A stretch of DNA of 64,000 nucleotides. It comes from Aradus depressus (lineage: Eukaryota; Arthropoda; Insecta; Hemiptera; Aradidae). The translations under genes and the position numbers were made by a program. Below the pieces are notes generated by a model that worked only from the letters and a program-made list of their open reading frames with translations, was not told the origin of the DNA and did no database searches. Shown piece after piece: positions 23,111-33,814 of the stretch (within the stretch, counting starts at the first letter, position 1; each line of letters starts with the position of its first letter). Where the stretch lies: assembly GCA_963662175.1 (NCBI GenBank), contig OY759221.1:18070027-18134026 (forward strand), given 5' to 3'.

Positions 23111-24532
23111 CGAATCTGATACCAGTTTTATATTGCCGGAAACATTATAATAAGAATCTTCAGTCTGATTTTTATAAGAAATAGTCACAAAACAGAAACT
23201 ATGCATTTAATGGAATTTCGTTGAGATGTACAAAGTTGTCATAATTTTCGCTGAGATACACAATGTTGGTGTTGGCAAAAATGTTTTTAGTGACGCTCCT
23301 GGTGGTGAAACCCTAAAACGAATGGTTTCATCGTATTGGGCGTAAAAATTTGAATCCAGTGATGTGCATTGTTTTTCGATAAAAATTGAGATGCACAATG
23401 TTGCATTTTAGGCGACGATGTGTAAGATCGGTGGCCAACTTTTGTCCTTATATTTTTTGTATTCTCGTATTATAATAAGTAATACCTATTCTTCAGGAGG
23501 GCGCCGGTAGCTCAGTGGTATGCGTGCTTGACTTCTGAGCTCAAGATAGTGGGTTCAAACCCGACCGAGGCCCTTAGTTTATTTTATCTGGGAGGTAAAA
23601 TAAACTTAAGCACGCCGTCCTTCGGATGGGACGTTAAGCGATGGTCCCGAGCCTGTACGATGTCAGGTACTCGTTAAAGACCCCTACCCTAGATGAATAA
23701 AAATTTAGGGTAGGCAAAATTTAGGACCCCCACAGTAGAGTCGGGCTCATGTCCACCAGAGTGACGAAAGAGCGCTCTGGTAGTAGGCGATATGACCTCG
23801 TAGTTAAAGCCCGGGCATGAGTCATAAAACCTAACCTAACCTATTCTTCAAACTATACATTTCAATAATTTATTGCAAATATACAGTTAAGTATGTAAAA
23901 TAAATTCATGCAATGCGTATTTCTTACATGATTAATTTAATTTTCATATATAATTAATTGCCAGAACAACTTAGTAGTAACAAATTATAAAATTTAATAA
24001 TGTGACAGCAAAATATATGTTGTCGAGGAAGCACGCGAAGGTCAGGACCTTTGATCTGCAGTCAGCAGGTTATATTGAGATCTGATTTGCATTATAACCT
24101 GATTTCAAAAAGTAAATGAGAAAATATTCTCTATAATTTTATGGTCTACGGCGGTAGATGAGAACATTTCCGTTCTCGATTCTTGGAGACTACCGGCTAT
24201 TTTTCAGTTAATTTATTCCATTAAAAATATCTAGGTTGAATAAATTGGCTAGATAGATTGTGCATCTCAATTTTTATCGAAAAACAATGCACATCACTGG
24301 ATTCAAATTTTTACGCCAAATACGATGAAACCATTCGTTTTAGGGTTTCACCACCAGGAGCGTCACTAAAAACATTTTTGCCAACACAAACATAAACGAA
24401 AATTATGACAACTTTGTGCATCTCAACGAAATTCCATTAAATGCATAGTTTCTGTTTTGTGACTCTTTCTCATAAAAATCTGAAGATTCTTATTATAATG
24501 TTTCCGGCAATATAAAACTAGTATCAGATTCG
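23111..24532. repeat. Foldback element, arms about 285 bp, with a SINE in its loop
   Basis: The left arm 23111-23400 and right arm 24258-24532 are reverse complements (outer ends cgaatctgata-cag...; inner ends gatgcacaat). The 850-bp loop contains a full SINE-A (23497-23843) and AT-rich sequence. An extra arm-like scrap, attgtgcatttaattttcat, lies at about 24600. Confidence 0.85.
23497..23843 (+). mobile_element. SINE-A, full length, plus orientation
   Basis: It starts gagggcgccggtagctcagt, with box B-like gggttcaaaccc, and ends cataaaacctaacctaacct. It is the clearest view of the sense strand: tRNA-like head, body, then CCTAA repeats as the 3' tail. Confidence 0.93.
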
Positions 24533-26380
24533 ATAATTTTATTACTGTGAATAATATTTTTTCTATTGAACTTTAATTACTGTGCGCATTTTTTTGGCTA
24601 TTGTGCATTTAATTTTCATCGAAAAAAATAAATTAGGAAATACAATGCGTTTATAGTATGCTGGAGATGGGAGACGGAGTGGATATTGAACGAATGACCA
24701 ACACATACCAACATTGTTGTACAGTGATGGTGGGCTGCGGAGGTGGGTCCGAAGAGTGGTATCTCATTCGAAGGGCGAAGAAGAGCCCTCAGTGGACATG
24801 GCCGGACTGAACTTTGCCTGACTCTACCGACCGCAGATCTATATATCGACTTAACCCAACCATACCGCCTGTCCACTCAACCACCACCCTTTCATCTCCC
24901 TAGCTTTAAGTACATTAGTATTACATACATCTGAGTTTCTTTATCTACTTTTAAAAAGTCTACAATTCTGGAGCATCTTTTTCAATCCTGAAATTTTGTC
25001 AATCAGCTCTCTCCCTCACGTATGTATGACACAGTCCATCTCAGACTGGGATCACACTGCATCTGCATTTGACTAACTCTTTACAGTGGCGTACACATTC
25101 AGCAAGGGCCATAGGAACAAATACGTCAAAAAAACGGCGACGGTCACAGTGACGCCATGCACAGACATGTTTCACCGACCGTCGGTGGTAACCAAATACT
25201 TTCTTTGTTTCGACCTTACTATAATTTTGTAAACACATCTCATCACAATTTTATTTTTTGCTATTTCTTTTAACTATTACTTCCATGTTTCGAAGGAACA
25301 AATTCTCCAACAAGTACTACCTTCAAAACGTATAGAAAATTCGTTTTCCGCATGGCGGTTGTGCTTTTGTCTGCGGAAATTTTTTCCCGATAACTTCTGA
25401 TAAACTTTTTGTTTAATGTTGGGCTCGATGAGGACTCCAAAATTTATGTTGATTTTAATGACAATATCAGTAATTGTGGAAGTATTTGCAATTTTGCCTA
25501 TTTGCAACGTTGTAATGACTAAAAACAAATTTCAATAATAATAATGCTATGGTAAATATAGTTAGTTATTATGACTCATGCCCGGGCTTTAACTAGGAGG
25601 TCATATCGCCTACTACCAAAGTGCTCTTTCGTCACTTGTCACCATATATATGTACATAATGTACATGTGCCCTGTCCTACCCCTAGTTCCCTGACACTGT
25701 CGCGTACCTATGGGTTGGGGGAATGTTTATGTATGACATAAGAAATAGTGCGTAATACTAAATTTAGATTTTATATGTATATGTTGGGATATGTAATATG
25801 TACAATAATGATTTATGTAATGTTAAAATTGTGTGGAACCACATGGGCCCAAACAAGAGGTTTGTAGAGCGAATGGACCAAATAGATTAAATGGAACATT
25901 CCAACTATGGAAACGGCCAAGTTCCAAAACCTTCTATTTTAAATATATTTAGTTTATGTCTTATATAAGGGTCGCCAACAACAGGAGGTCGGAAAACATG
26001 AAATTTCGTTAAACATTTTTTGACCGTTTACATAACTTTCCTTATACCTGTAGAAGTGAAAAAAATATTGTTTTATGAGGTGCAGTTCTACTACAAATAG
26101 GAAACACTTTATCAAATCGATAGCACTGTATTAGGGTCATCGAGAGGGCTGGGAATCGTGTTGTTCGGACATTATCTCCAACATTGACAACTCTCTTCTA
26201 CCTACAGTTTGTCAATACTCCACAAAATACCACTTACAAACTTAGCTTTAAACTTAAAAAAAAAATTCTAACCCATAATTCATCTTAGTTTTCCTTCTTT
26301 AAAATCATGTATAACAGGGCCTTATTTCATAAAAATACAAAAAAATTCAATTTGTTAAAAAAAAAAAAACCAAAAATATG
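24533..26380. other. No supported gene; one SINE scrap
   Basis: The blocks at about 24650-24900 and 25040-25230 are less AT-rich, but no frame gives a recognisable protein. The segment 25563-25640 is the tail end of a SINE-A (gactcatgcccgggcttta). The rest is AT-rich. Confidence 0.45.
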
Positions 26381-26695
26381 TATTACCATGAGATTAGAAT
26401 ATTAGAATGGTAAAATATTAGCCAGTGCATTCCCCTATTGAACTGTTAAGAATGGAAATTATGAATTAGGAAATGTAGACCTGAGCAATATTTTATTTCA
26501 TTTATTATTACCATGAGATTAGAATATTGTAATGATTACAATATTAGCCAGTGCAGTCCCATATTGAACTGTTAAGAATGGAAGCTGTAAATTGGAAATT
26601 GTCAGTAAACTGGGCAATATTTAATTTAATTTATTATTACCATGAGATTAGAATATTGAAGTAGTTACAATATTAACCAATGCAGTCTCCTATTA
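26381..26695. repeat. Tandem repeat, about 2.4 units of roughly 130 bp
   Basis: Each unit starts taccatgagattagaatatt and contains gaactgttaagaatgga and gcaatatttta/gcaatatttaa. The flanks (26225-26300 and 26705-26760) are also similar to each other, so a larger duplication is likely. Confidence 0.75.
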
Positions 26696-26760
26696 CCATG
26701 AATACTACTTAGAAAGTTTACTTTAAAACTATAAAAAAAACATTTCTAACCCATAAATCA

Positions 26761-27217
26761 GGGAGCCATGGTGGCCGTGCGGGCTAGAGCGTAGGGCTTT
26801 GGTCGCATGGTCTCACCATGGTTTGTGAGTTTTATTTCATATGTGATAGTAAGATGTTGTGGGACGAGATTTCTAATAGAAATAAAAGACGTTGTCTTCC
26901 AACTGTTTTATTTTACACCAGAACCGGTTTTGGACGCAACAGCGTCATCATCAGTGGTTCATCCCACCCACACAGCACAGCGGTTGAAAGACAACTGTGC
27001 TGTGTGGGTGGGATGAACCACTGATGATGACGCTGTTGCGTCGAAAACCTGTTCTGTTGTAAAATAAAACAGTGGGAAGACAACGTCTTTTATTTCTATG
27101 AGTTTTATTTCGTAGATACAACTCCTTCCCGGCGTCATGGATTTCGTTAAATAATTAGGTAAAACACCATTATAAGAGTCATGGCTAATACGCATCGTAC
27201 ATAAAGCCAAAAAAAAA
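26761..27217 (+). mobile_element. SINE-B interrupted by a hammerhead-bearing element
   Basis: The head gggagccatggtggccg (with box B deleted) is at 26761-26838, and the body and A-rich tail are at 27099-27217. The 8-bp direct repeat ataaatca at 26753-26760 and 27218-27225 frames the SINE. Within it, a 260-bp unit duplicated tgagttttatttc. Confidence 0.8.
26839..27098. mobile_element. 260-bp inverted-repeat unit with a hammerhead-like motif in each arm
   Basis: The 13-bp direct repeat tgagttttatttc at 26826-26838 and 27099-27111 marks it as an insertion in SINE-B. Arms 26878-26979 and 26995-27097 are reverse complements. Each carries the core CTGATGA, stem II GACGC/GCGTC and the GAAA box (CAAA in the left arm). 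The palindrome AACCGGTT (left) then C is the cleavage position, and ACCA/TGGT forms stem I. The left motif is at 26917-26957 (minus) and the right at 27017-27057 (plus). The unit codes for nothing, so it must use proteins from another element. Penelope-like elements carry such ribozymes (established). Confidence 0.7.
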
Positions 27218-27428
27218 ATAAATCATCTTAGTTTTCCTTCTGTAAGAAAATATATAATAGGCTCTTATTTAATAAAAAAACAAAAAAAACAATTTGTTAT
27301 AAGAACCAACCTATAAGTTCAATATTAACCAATGCATTATATATTATTATTTATATACTAATTTTATTTTCTTGTTTTTCTCATTTATGTATTTTATTAT
27401 CATTTTATTTATTTCTATTTTATATATA

Positions 27429-27753
27429 GGTTAGGTATTATGACTCATGCCCGGGCTTTAACTACGAGGTCATATCGCCTACTACCAGAGCGCTCTTTCG
27501 TCACTCTGGTGGAATGAGCCCGACTCTACTGTGGGAGTCCTAAATTTTTCCCTGCCCTAAATTTTTATTCATCTAGGGCGGGGGTCTTTAACGAGTACCT
27601 GACATTGTACAGGCTCGGGACCACCGCTTAACGTCCCTTCCTTAAGTTTATTTTACCTCCCAGATAAAATAAACTAAGGGTCTCGGTCGGGTTTCGAACT
27701 CACGTTCTTGAGCTCAGAAGGCAAGCACGCATACCACTGAGCTACCGGCGCCC
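27429..27753 (-). mobile_element. SINE-A, full length, with 15-bp target duplication
   Basis: The direct repeat tctattttatatata at 27414-27428 and 27754-27768 frames it. The head is intact. The body has a short deletion near the tcccttcc block. Confidence 0.9.
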
Positions 27754-27755
27754 TC

Positions 27756-27761
<6 letters not shown>

Positions 27762-27812
<51 letters not shown>
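27762..27812. repeat. (TA)n microsatellite
   Basis: About 24 TA units. It grew from the AT-rich target duplication of the adjacent SINE. Confidence 0.9.
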
Positions 27813-27814
<2 letters not shown>

Positions 27815-27949
27815 TATATTTTACAATTTTTATTGTGTTTTCTTTCTCTTTTCTATGTGGTGAAATGTCGTGAAAAAGGCACTTCCGGAAAAGTTATCAA
27901 AAATTATTATCTTAATTTTAATTAATTTAAAAATATATCTATTGCATTT

Positions 27950-28192
27950 ATTATATAGTTTATTATATAGTTTATTATATAGTTTATTATATAGTTTATT
28001 ATATAGTTTATTATATAGTTTATTATATAGTTTATTATATAGTTTATTATATAGTTTATTATATAGTTTATTATATAGTTTATTATATAGTTTATTATAT
28101 AGTTTATTATATAGTTTATTATATAGTTTATTATATAGTTTATTATATAGTTTATTATATAGTTTATTATATAGTTTATTATATAGTTTATT
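27950..28192. repeat. 12-bp tandem repeat, about 20 units
   Basis: The unit is tttattatatag, almost without variation. It creates a false 134-codon frame of repeated LLYS, which is not a gene. The uniformity suggests recent slippage. Confidence 0.95.
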
Positions 28193-28840
28193 TGTCTACT
28201 GTACAGTATTATTATTTATGTTTTATTGTTTAGTAGTATTGTTAATTCTAATCCATGAGTGTCAGTTTCTATGAGTTAATATCTGTTTATGTATCCAATT
28301 TATAAGCCATCTTATTGTAAACATTCTTATGACGTTTCCTATTACCATGTTATGATTTAATGGAAATAAATATTATAGTTATTATCATAGAACTGATAAA
28401 AACAAAAACTGTAAATTCGAAATTGTAGACCTCGGCAATATTTTATTATTACTTTTTAAATTATATTTTGTTTTGTCACTACGCACAGAAAATTATTGAC
28501 TGAAAGTGTGACTTCCCCACAACTAACGCCGTGTAGTGGACAAAGAAAGAAGTAAACAGTTCGATTGAAAGTTATTAAGCATCACTAAAGCAACTGAGAA
28601 TAGCAATATCATTAGTAAAAAAAACAAAAAAAAAAAAAAACAGGAAGGGCTATTATGAGTTAAGGGTCTAATTTGGTGGGGGAATAGAATAATAATGTAT
28701 TGATGGTATGAGGTCACTGGTTGAATGGACTTTGGTCTAGTGTGGTACGTCATTCTATCATTATATTCAAGGGAAGTATTTTGTCAAGTTGGGTGAACTT
28801 TGGAGGGGTTCGATCACCTGCATTAGTCAGTATTAGCATC
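28193..28840. other. No gene seen
   Basis: This is AT-rich sequence with a poly-A run near 28619-28641. The end from about 28845 is a family R piece in minus orientation (acttccccagcacaaatta). Confidence 0.4.
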
Positions 28841-28844
28841 ACCG

Positions 28845-29005
28845 GCTATGTACTTCCCCAGCACAAATTAATTAACGACGTTTTCCCTCTCCGTTTGGGC
28901 TAAAAAATATATAATTGACTTACATAGTGGCTTCTGAATCGACATACTAAATTTTTTGTCGATATATTTATTACATTGGTAGTTATTATGTTATTTGAGT
29001 CGAGC
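28845..29005 (-). repeat. Family R fragment
   Basis: It shows the ggctatgtacttccccag end and the first internal unit up to gagtcgagcccc, where the TIR element at 29036-30155 or its flanks begin. Confidence 0.65.
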
Positions 29006-29035
29006 CCCAGTGTCGGATTAACCTAGAAACAAACT

Positions 29036-30155
29036 AAGCAATTCTGTGGTCGCGAGGAAAAAGCGGGTAACTCCATTTTGTAAAAAATTTGAAAAAATGG
29101 GAAATTTGAGTAAAATTTTTCATGTACACTTATTATGTCACATCAAAACCATAAAAATGCGGCTTTTATTTGCGTTATAACTAAATTTAGAATCCAACAA
29201 ATGTCATTTTTTAGGTAAAAACAAGGTAACTCCATTTTATTTGGAAAAAAATAAGGTAACTTGTAGAGAATCAATGTAATTGTGAATTTATCAACATTAT
29301 ATTATAATTTATCGATGATTATACAAATTAAAAGAAAAATTTCAAGTTACTTGTGATTATACATGAAAGAATATATATCGTTGCTACAAATTGGAAGAGA
29401 ACTGTCAGTATTACAACGATGAGTTTTTTTGCCGTAACCTAGCAGATCTTCGCAAATTCAAATTTGGATTAGATTCGGTTGACTCAGGATTGGATCGTTT
29501 GTTGACATTTTTGGCAACACTTCTTTTTCGTTTTTCCCTGGTCACTTCTGGACTGCCTTCAGAGTTTTCGTTCAACTCGTCTTGTAAATCTATGAAATCT
29601 AAATCAGGATCTATGTTGACATTTGAAGCGTTGTATTGCTATTGGCAAGTTTTCATAGAAAGAACGAACTTCCGGTCGTAAAAGATGTAAAAGGCTTATC
29701 AAGTCTTTTTTTTTCTCTTTTGTGATGGGCAATGGACTGTGATAGCTTTGCACTAGGTAATCATCCGAAACCGCATTACTATCTTTTCTCAAGTCTAATT
29801 TGAAAAAGCGACGTGGGAAATCAAACAAAAACAGTTTTCAAAAGTTAATATCGTAAGCTTTTAGTAAAGATTAAACAATTGTTGTAAAAACTAGGTAACT
29901 CCATTACCGAGGAAAAACCAGGTAACTCACCTTATTTTTTGTTATTTATTCGCATAACTGGAGTAAAGTTGTTTTGTATTTAAAGATTTTGATTGATAAC
30001 ATTGCGATTCATTCTAACCATATGCCTCAATTAAAAAAAAAACATTTTCTGAACAGTCATTTCATCAAAACAATAACAAATACTTAAAACGTGTTTTTCT
30101 CGAAATTCAAAAAAACGGAGTTACCTAGATTTTCCTCGCGATCACAGAATTGTTC
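29036..30155. mobile_element. DNA-transposon-like element with about 40-bp imperfect TIRs
   Basis: The left end aattctgtggtcgcgaggaa and the right end (minus strand aattctgtgatcgcgaggaa) match, followed by taactcc in both. The phrase ggtaactccatt is scattered throughout. On the minus strand 29420-29828 carries coding remnants with a frameshift near 29605: SYHSPLPITKEKKKDLISLL, PEVRSFYENLP, and a basic end RRSARLRQ. I do not recognise the protein. Flanks contain gtgtcggattaac and, further right, a short acidic ORF (30354-30467), so the full transposon may be larger, possibly hAT-like. Confidence 0.5.
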
Positions 30156-30353
30156 AGTGCATCACGTCTCGGGGGCTCCAAGTCCGCAATGCTATTTTTG
30201 AAATATTTATTTAAATAGCTATTTATTTCTCACTTTTTAATTTTAATTTTTTCGTAAATCTGCTATCATTTTTAATTAAAAATGGAACTAATATGTTAAA
30301 TATAAAAACATTTATAGTTCGCATATTTTTTTTCAATACACTGCCTAAAACAT

Positions 30354-30467
30354 CGGATGGAAGACCAAATATCAAATCCTGATTATGATGATACTGAGGA
30401 AGGAGAAGTATCTGACGAAGAAGTGCACGTATATAACGAACGAATGGCGTATTTGGACGAAAATTAA
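30354..30467 (+). pseudogene. Short acidic coding remnant
   Basis: The frame from an ATG reads MEDQISNPDYDDTEEGEVSD and ends YNERMAYLDEN with a TAA stop. It has no family match I can name. Its position next to a TIR element suggests the C-terminal end of a transposon-encoded protein. Confidence 0.3.
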
Positions 30468-30639
30468 TTTAGTCTTTCAATAAATTAATTTTGAAAAAAT
30501 TGATTTTCTTATTTTGTCGCTTAATTAATTTTGTCTTCGTTTTGTTCAATGGAGCTTTAGTATTGAACTTGCCAACATAAGTAAGACGTTAATGATATCA
30601 ATAGTGAGGCGGGGGCACCATAAGCTCAGAATGCTTGGG

Positions 30640-31180
30640 GCATCGAATAGTCTCCCTTCGACCGATTATGCGTAAAATTAATAGTGGCCATCCTTATGGG
30701 ATACATCGACAGTTATTGGGTCTTTTCAGCTGAGTCCTCCCTGTGATTCTCCTTTTCCTTTGTCCAAATCTCGTCCAATCTATCTCGTCCTTATAGAGTT
30801 TTGAATTTACATATGAAATTTTGTGTAATTACATTCGGCAGTTATTGGGGTTTATGAGTTGAGCCTCACTCTAATCCCTCACTCCTCTTCGGCTGATTCC
30901 ATTGAAAATTAATTGCCTTTGAATTTACATATGAAATGTCGTGTCAAAATATTCATTACAACTGTAGTTATTACAGTTTTGTGTTAAGGCCTCTCTAATC
31001 CCTTCCTTCCCTTTGCCGATTTGGCTGAAAATCAGTACATGTCGTCCTTAGAGGGCTTTCAATACACATACGAAATTTCGTGTCAATACATTGATTGAAT
31101 CAAGAATTATCGTGTTCATATACACACATGCCACTTTTTATTGTAATTGTAAAACATGAAATTCCGTTGAAAACTCCGCA
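30640..31180 (-). repeat. Family R copy with four internal units
   Basis: Internal 140-bp units recur (gttattgggtcttttcagct, gttattggggtttatgagtt, gttattacagttttgtgtta, gaattatcgtgttcata). It shows that the unit number differs between copies. A plus-strand copy begins directly after it. Confidence 0.7.
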
Positions 31181-31495
31181 TCGTGTACCTGGGAAATGGT
31201 TTCTGTGGTGTGTGTGTCTGTGAACATGATAACTCCCTAGATTCTGATGATCAAATTATCTTATATTATCAAAATGATTCATAAATGACACCTATTGATT
31301 TTCAGCCAAATAGGGTAAAGGGAAGAGGGGGATAAGAGAGGAGACTTATCACAAAAACATCAACATTTCATAAGGACAACATTTATTATTTTTCAGCAGA
31401 ATCGGCAGCTGGAAAGGAAGGATCAGTGAGAGCTCAACTCAAAAACCTCAATAACTGCCCATGTAATGAATTTATCGAAACAAAATTTAGTTTAA
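31181..31495 (+). repeat. Family R copy, plus orientation
   Basis: It continues from gtgtacctgggaaatgg through gtgtgtgtctgtgaacatg and two internal units to aaatttagtttaag, where a SINE head was inserted. Confidence 0.65.
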
Positions 31496-31588
31496 GAGGG
31501 CGCCGGTAGCTCAGTGGTATGCGTGCTTGTCTTCTGAGCTCAAGAACGTGGGTTCGAAACCCGACCAAGGCCCTTAGTTTATTTCTGT
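31496..31588 (+). mobile_element. SINE-A head fragment
   Basis: It starts gagggcgccggtagctcagt with an intact box A and exact box B (gggttcgaaaccc), and breaks off at tttattt. Sequence from about 31589 to 32007 is unrelated. The SINE resumes from a point overlapping this one at 32008, so two copies or a duplication are present. Confidence 0.8.
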
Positions 31589-32007
31589 ATCATTTGGGAA
31601 AAACTAGGCAAGTCCAAAATCACAGGTTTTCAGGGCAACGCTTTGAAGTTTTCTATTTTCAGTATTTTAGTTGATAAATTATTTTTTTATGGAATGCATA
31701 TATATTTAATTTTGTAATTTTATCTTACATTTTTAGGACTTATCTAAAATTGCATCCCCACTTATCTAGTTAATCACCCGAAATCAAAAGAATTGTCTAT
31801 TTAAACAATCACTTACCTTGTTATTTACGTACTTATCTAGTTTTTGCCAATGAAAGAAGCGTTTCAGAACTGCATAACGGTCATTATCTCTTCTTGTATA
31901 AGCAAGATAAATACGTTTTACCAATTTTAGGGCACGAACGCGGTTTTGATAAAAATAGATAAATGCAATTGTATAAATCCATAAGTAAATTTCCGAGCTG
32001 TCTAAAA

Positions 32008-32315
32008 AGCTCAAGATCGTGGGTTCGAAACCCGACCAAGGCCCTTAGTTTATTTTATCTGGGAAGTAAAATAAACTTAAGCATGCCGTCCTTCGGATGG
32101 GACGTTAAGCGATGGTCCCGTGCCTGTACGATGTCAGGTACTCGTTAAAGACCCCTGCTCTAGATGAATAAAAATTTAGGGTAGGCAAAATTTAGGACTC
32201 CCATAATAGAGTCGGGCTCATGTCCACCAGAGTAACGAAAGAGCGCTCTGGTGGTAGGCGATATGACCTTGTAGTTAAAGCCCGGGCATGAGTCATAAAA
32301 CCTAAACCTAAAACT
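32008..32315 (+). mobile_element. SINE-A copy starting inside the head
   Basis: It starts at agctcaagatcgtgggttcg and ends cataaaacctaaacctaaaa. After it, cgaaacaaaatttagttta repeats the sequence before 31496, so the whole 31496-32315 block lies inside one family R copy between duplicated flanks. Confidence 0.8.
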
Positions 32316-32445
32316 CGAAACAAAATTTAGTTTAAGGATTTAAAAGCCCCTATGTAAGTCAACTATTGATTATTAGCACCTACCGTTGATTGGTTTTCGA
32401 AGGGGAGCTAATTGATTAATTCGTTCTGAAGTACATTGTCAGTGA
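32316..32445 (+). repeat. Family R end fragment
   Basis: It continues family R after the SINE: aaagcccctatgtaagtcaa, then gattaattcgttctgaagta. Confidence 0.65.
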
Positions 32446-32850
32446 TTAATGACATTTTAACAAAGCTTCTTTGCGGCAAATGAAGCTGCAAACATCTTTA
32501 TAATTGATTTAAATATTATAATTAATAAACATGCATTAGAAGTTTTCTCAAAAGTGACAAGCCTTCTCTATTTTCAGACAAAGTAATTACGATGTGTATT
32601 GTGAAACTGTCAATATATTCATTCTATTGAATCTCTAAAAATAGAGGTAATCATTTTTACTTTTCGTAACATCACGTGACCAACAAATTAGGACTACAAA
32701 TAACTAGTTCCATTGTGAATTCTAACAGAAAACAAAAATCAGAAATTCTATTTGTAGATTTTTCCCAATATCTTGTAAAAAATACTAATCAACCATTCAT
32801 ATTTATTGGTCATATTTCATTCAAGATTCACCCAGTTTAATGTCTGTCCC
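32446..32850. other. No gene seen
   Basis: This is AT-rich sequence between repeats with no credible ORF. Confidence 0.4.
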
Positions 32851-32994
32851 CAAAATTTAATGTCTGTGTGTGTGCCTGTGAACACGATAACTCCCGAAAT
32901 AATGAATGTATCGACATGAAATTTTTTATATGAATCCAGAACCCTCTAACAACAACCCCTGTAGATTTTCAGCCAAAGTCATCGAAGGGAAAGG

Positions 32995-33330
32995 GGGGGA
33001 AATCAGGAGGATACGGACCAATAGGGAGCTGAGGGACCTGTACAAGGGCTCGGACCTGATGGCCTTAGTGAAGTAGGGGCGGCTGCGATGTCTGGGGCAA
33101 TTACAGAGGATGGAACTAGACAGATTGCCAAGGAGGATACTGGAGGGACACCCGAAATGACAAAGATGAAGAGGTAGGCCCCGCTTACGGCCTATCCGTA
33201 CGACCTCAGAACGATGGGTATGAGAAGATGGAGACGGGAGCCCGAGGATAGAGTAGAATGGCGGAAGATCGTTGTAGAGGGTCTACAAGGACCGTAGTGC
33301 CAGGGAAAGAAATGTAAGTATGTAAATCAA
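32995..33330 (+). pseudogene. LINE remnant (RTE/CR1-type reverse transcriptase C-terminus)
   Basis: With stops and frame changes it reads RRIRTNRELRDLYKGSDLMA, RLRCLGQLQRMELDRLPRRI and LEGHP, then RGRPRLR and a Trp-rich end, a pattern well known from RTE-type and related ORF ends in insects. It is GC-richer than its surroundings and splits a family R copy (32870-32994 before, 33335-33425 after). Confidence 0.75.
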
Positions 33331-33573
33331 TTGTTAAATATTAGCGCGAACGGGCAACTGATTTGGAGGGGGAGCGAAAAGTTAACTCATTCTGGTTAAG
33401 TACATTGCCGGTGATTCATCAAATACTTTTTAAATTGTAATGATACTTACCTTAAAAGTTGGTCTATAATGGCCACCATTAAGTTGTGTGAGACAAAGCG
33501 TTAGTTTCACTCATAAGTATCGGTGCATTGACAATAGAAAGTCCAGAAGGAGCTTAGCTGAAGGATGCAGGGA

Positions 33574-33742
33574 TTAATGCTGTTTGATCTTAACGGCGTC
33601 TCTTTCTCTGAGGAAAGCCGGGAACCAGAAGCAAGCGTTGACCAGTCGTAAAAATACCCAAACAGTGAATGCAAGAACCATGTAAGTGACTGCAGTGAAG
33701 GCCATCCGCCCGATGTCCACAGAGACGTCCTGATGCTTCATC
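33574..33742 (-). CDS. Terminal exon of a small membrane protein
   Basis: The acceptor (ttgcttgttatcag) is followed by one base completing a codon, then MKHQDVSVDIGRMAFTAVTY, a hydrophobic helix through VWVFLRLVNACFWFP, and an end REKDA-like stretch closing with KIKQH and a TAA stop at 33574-33576. The family is not recognised. It could be the last exon of a gene lying further right, or start at its own ATG after a non-coding exon. Good composition and splice site make it likely real. It is separate from the membrane protein gene at 17.4-22.9 kb because it ends in a stop. Confidence 0.6.
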
Positions 33743-33814
33743 CTGATAACAAGCAACCAATCAAAACTTTTATTATATATTATGAGACACAAAAAAAAAT
33801 CGTTGATGAATCGC

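Noticed and set aside
23497..23575. True tRNA gene
   Set aside because: Boxes A and B are present, but the block continues into a SINE body, occurs in many copies, and the cloverleaf does not pair fully.
27870..28274. 134-codon open frame with repeated LLYS
   Set aside because: It is the translation of a 12-bp tandem repeat and has no gene-like start, composition or splice sites.
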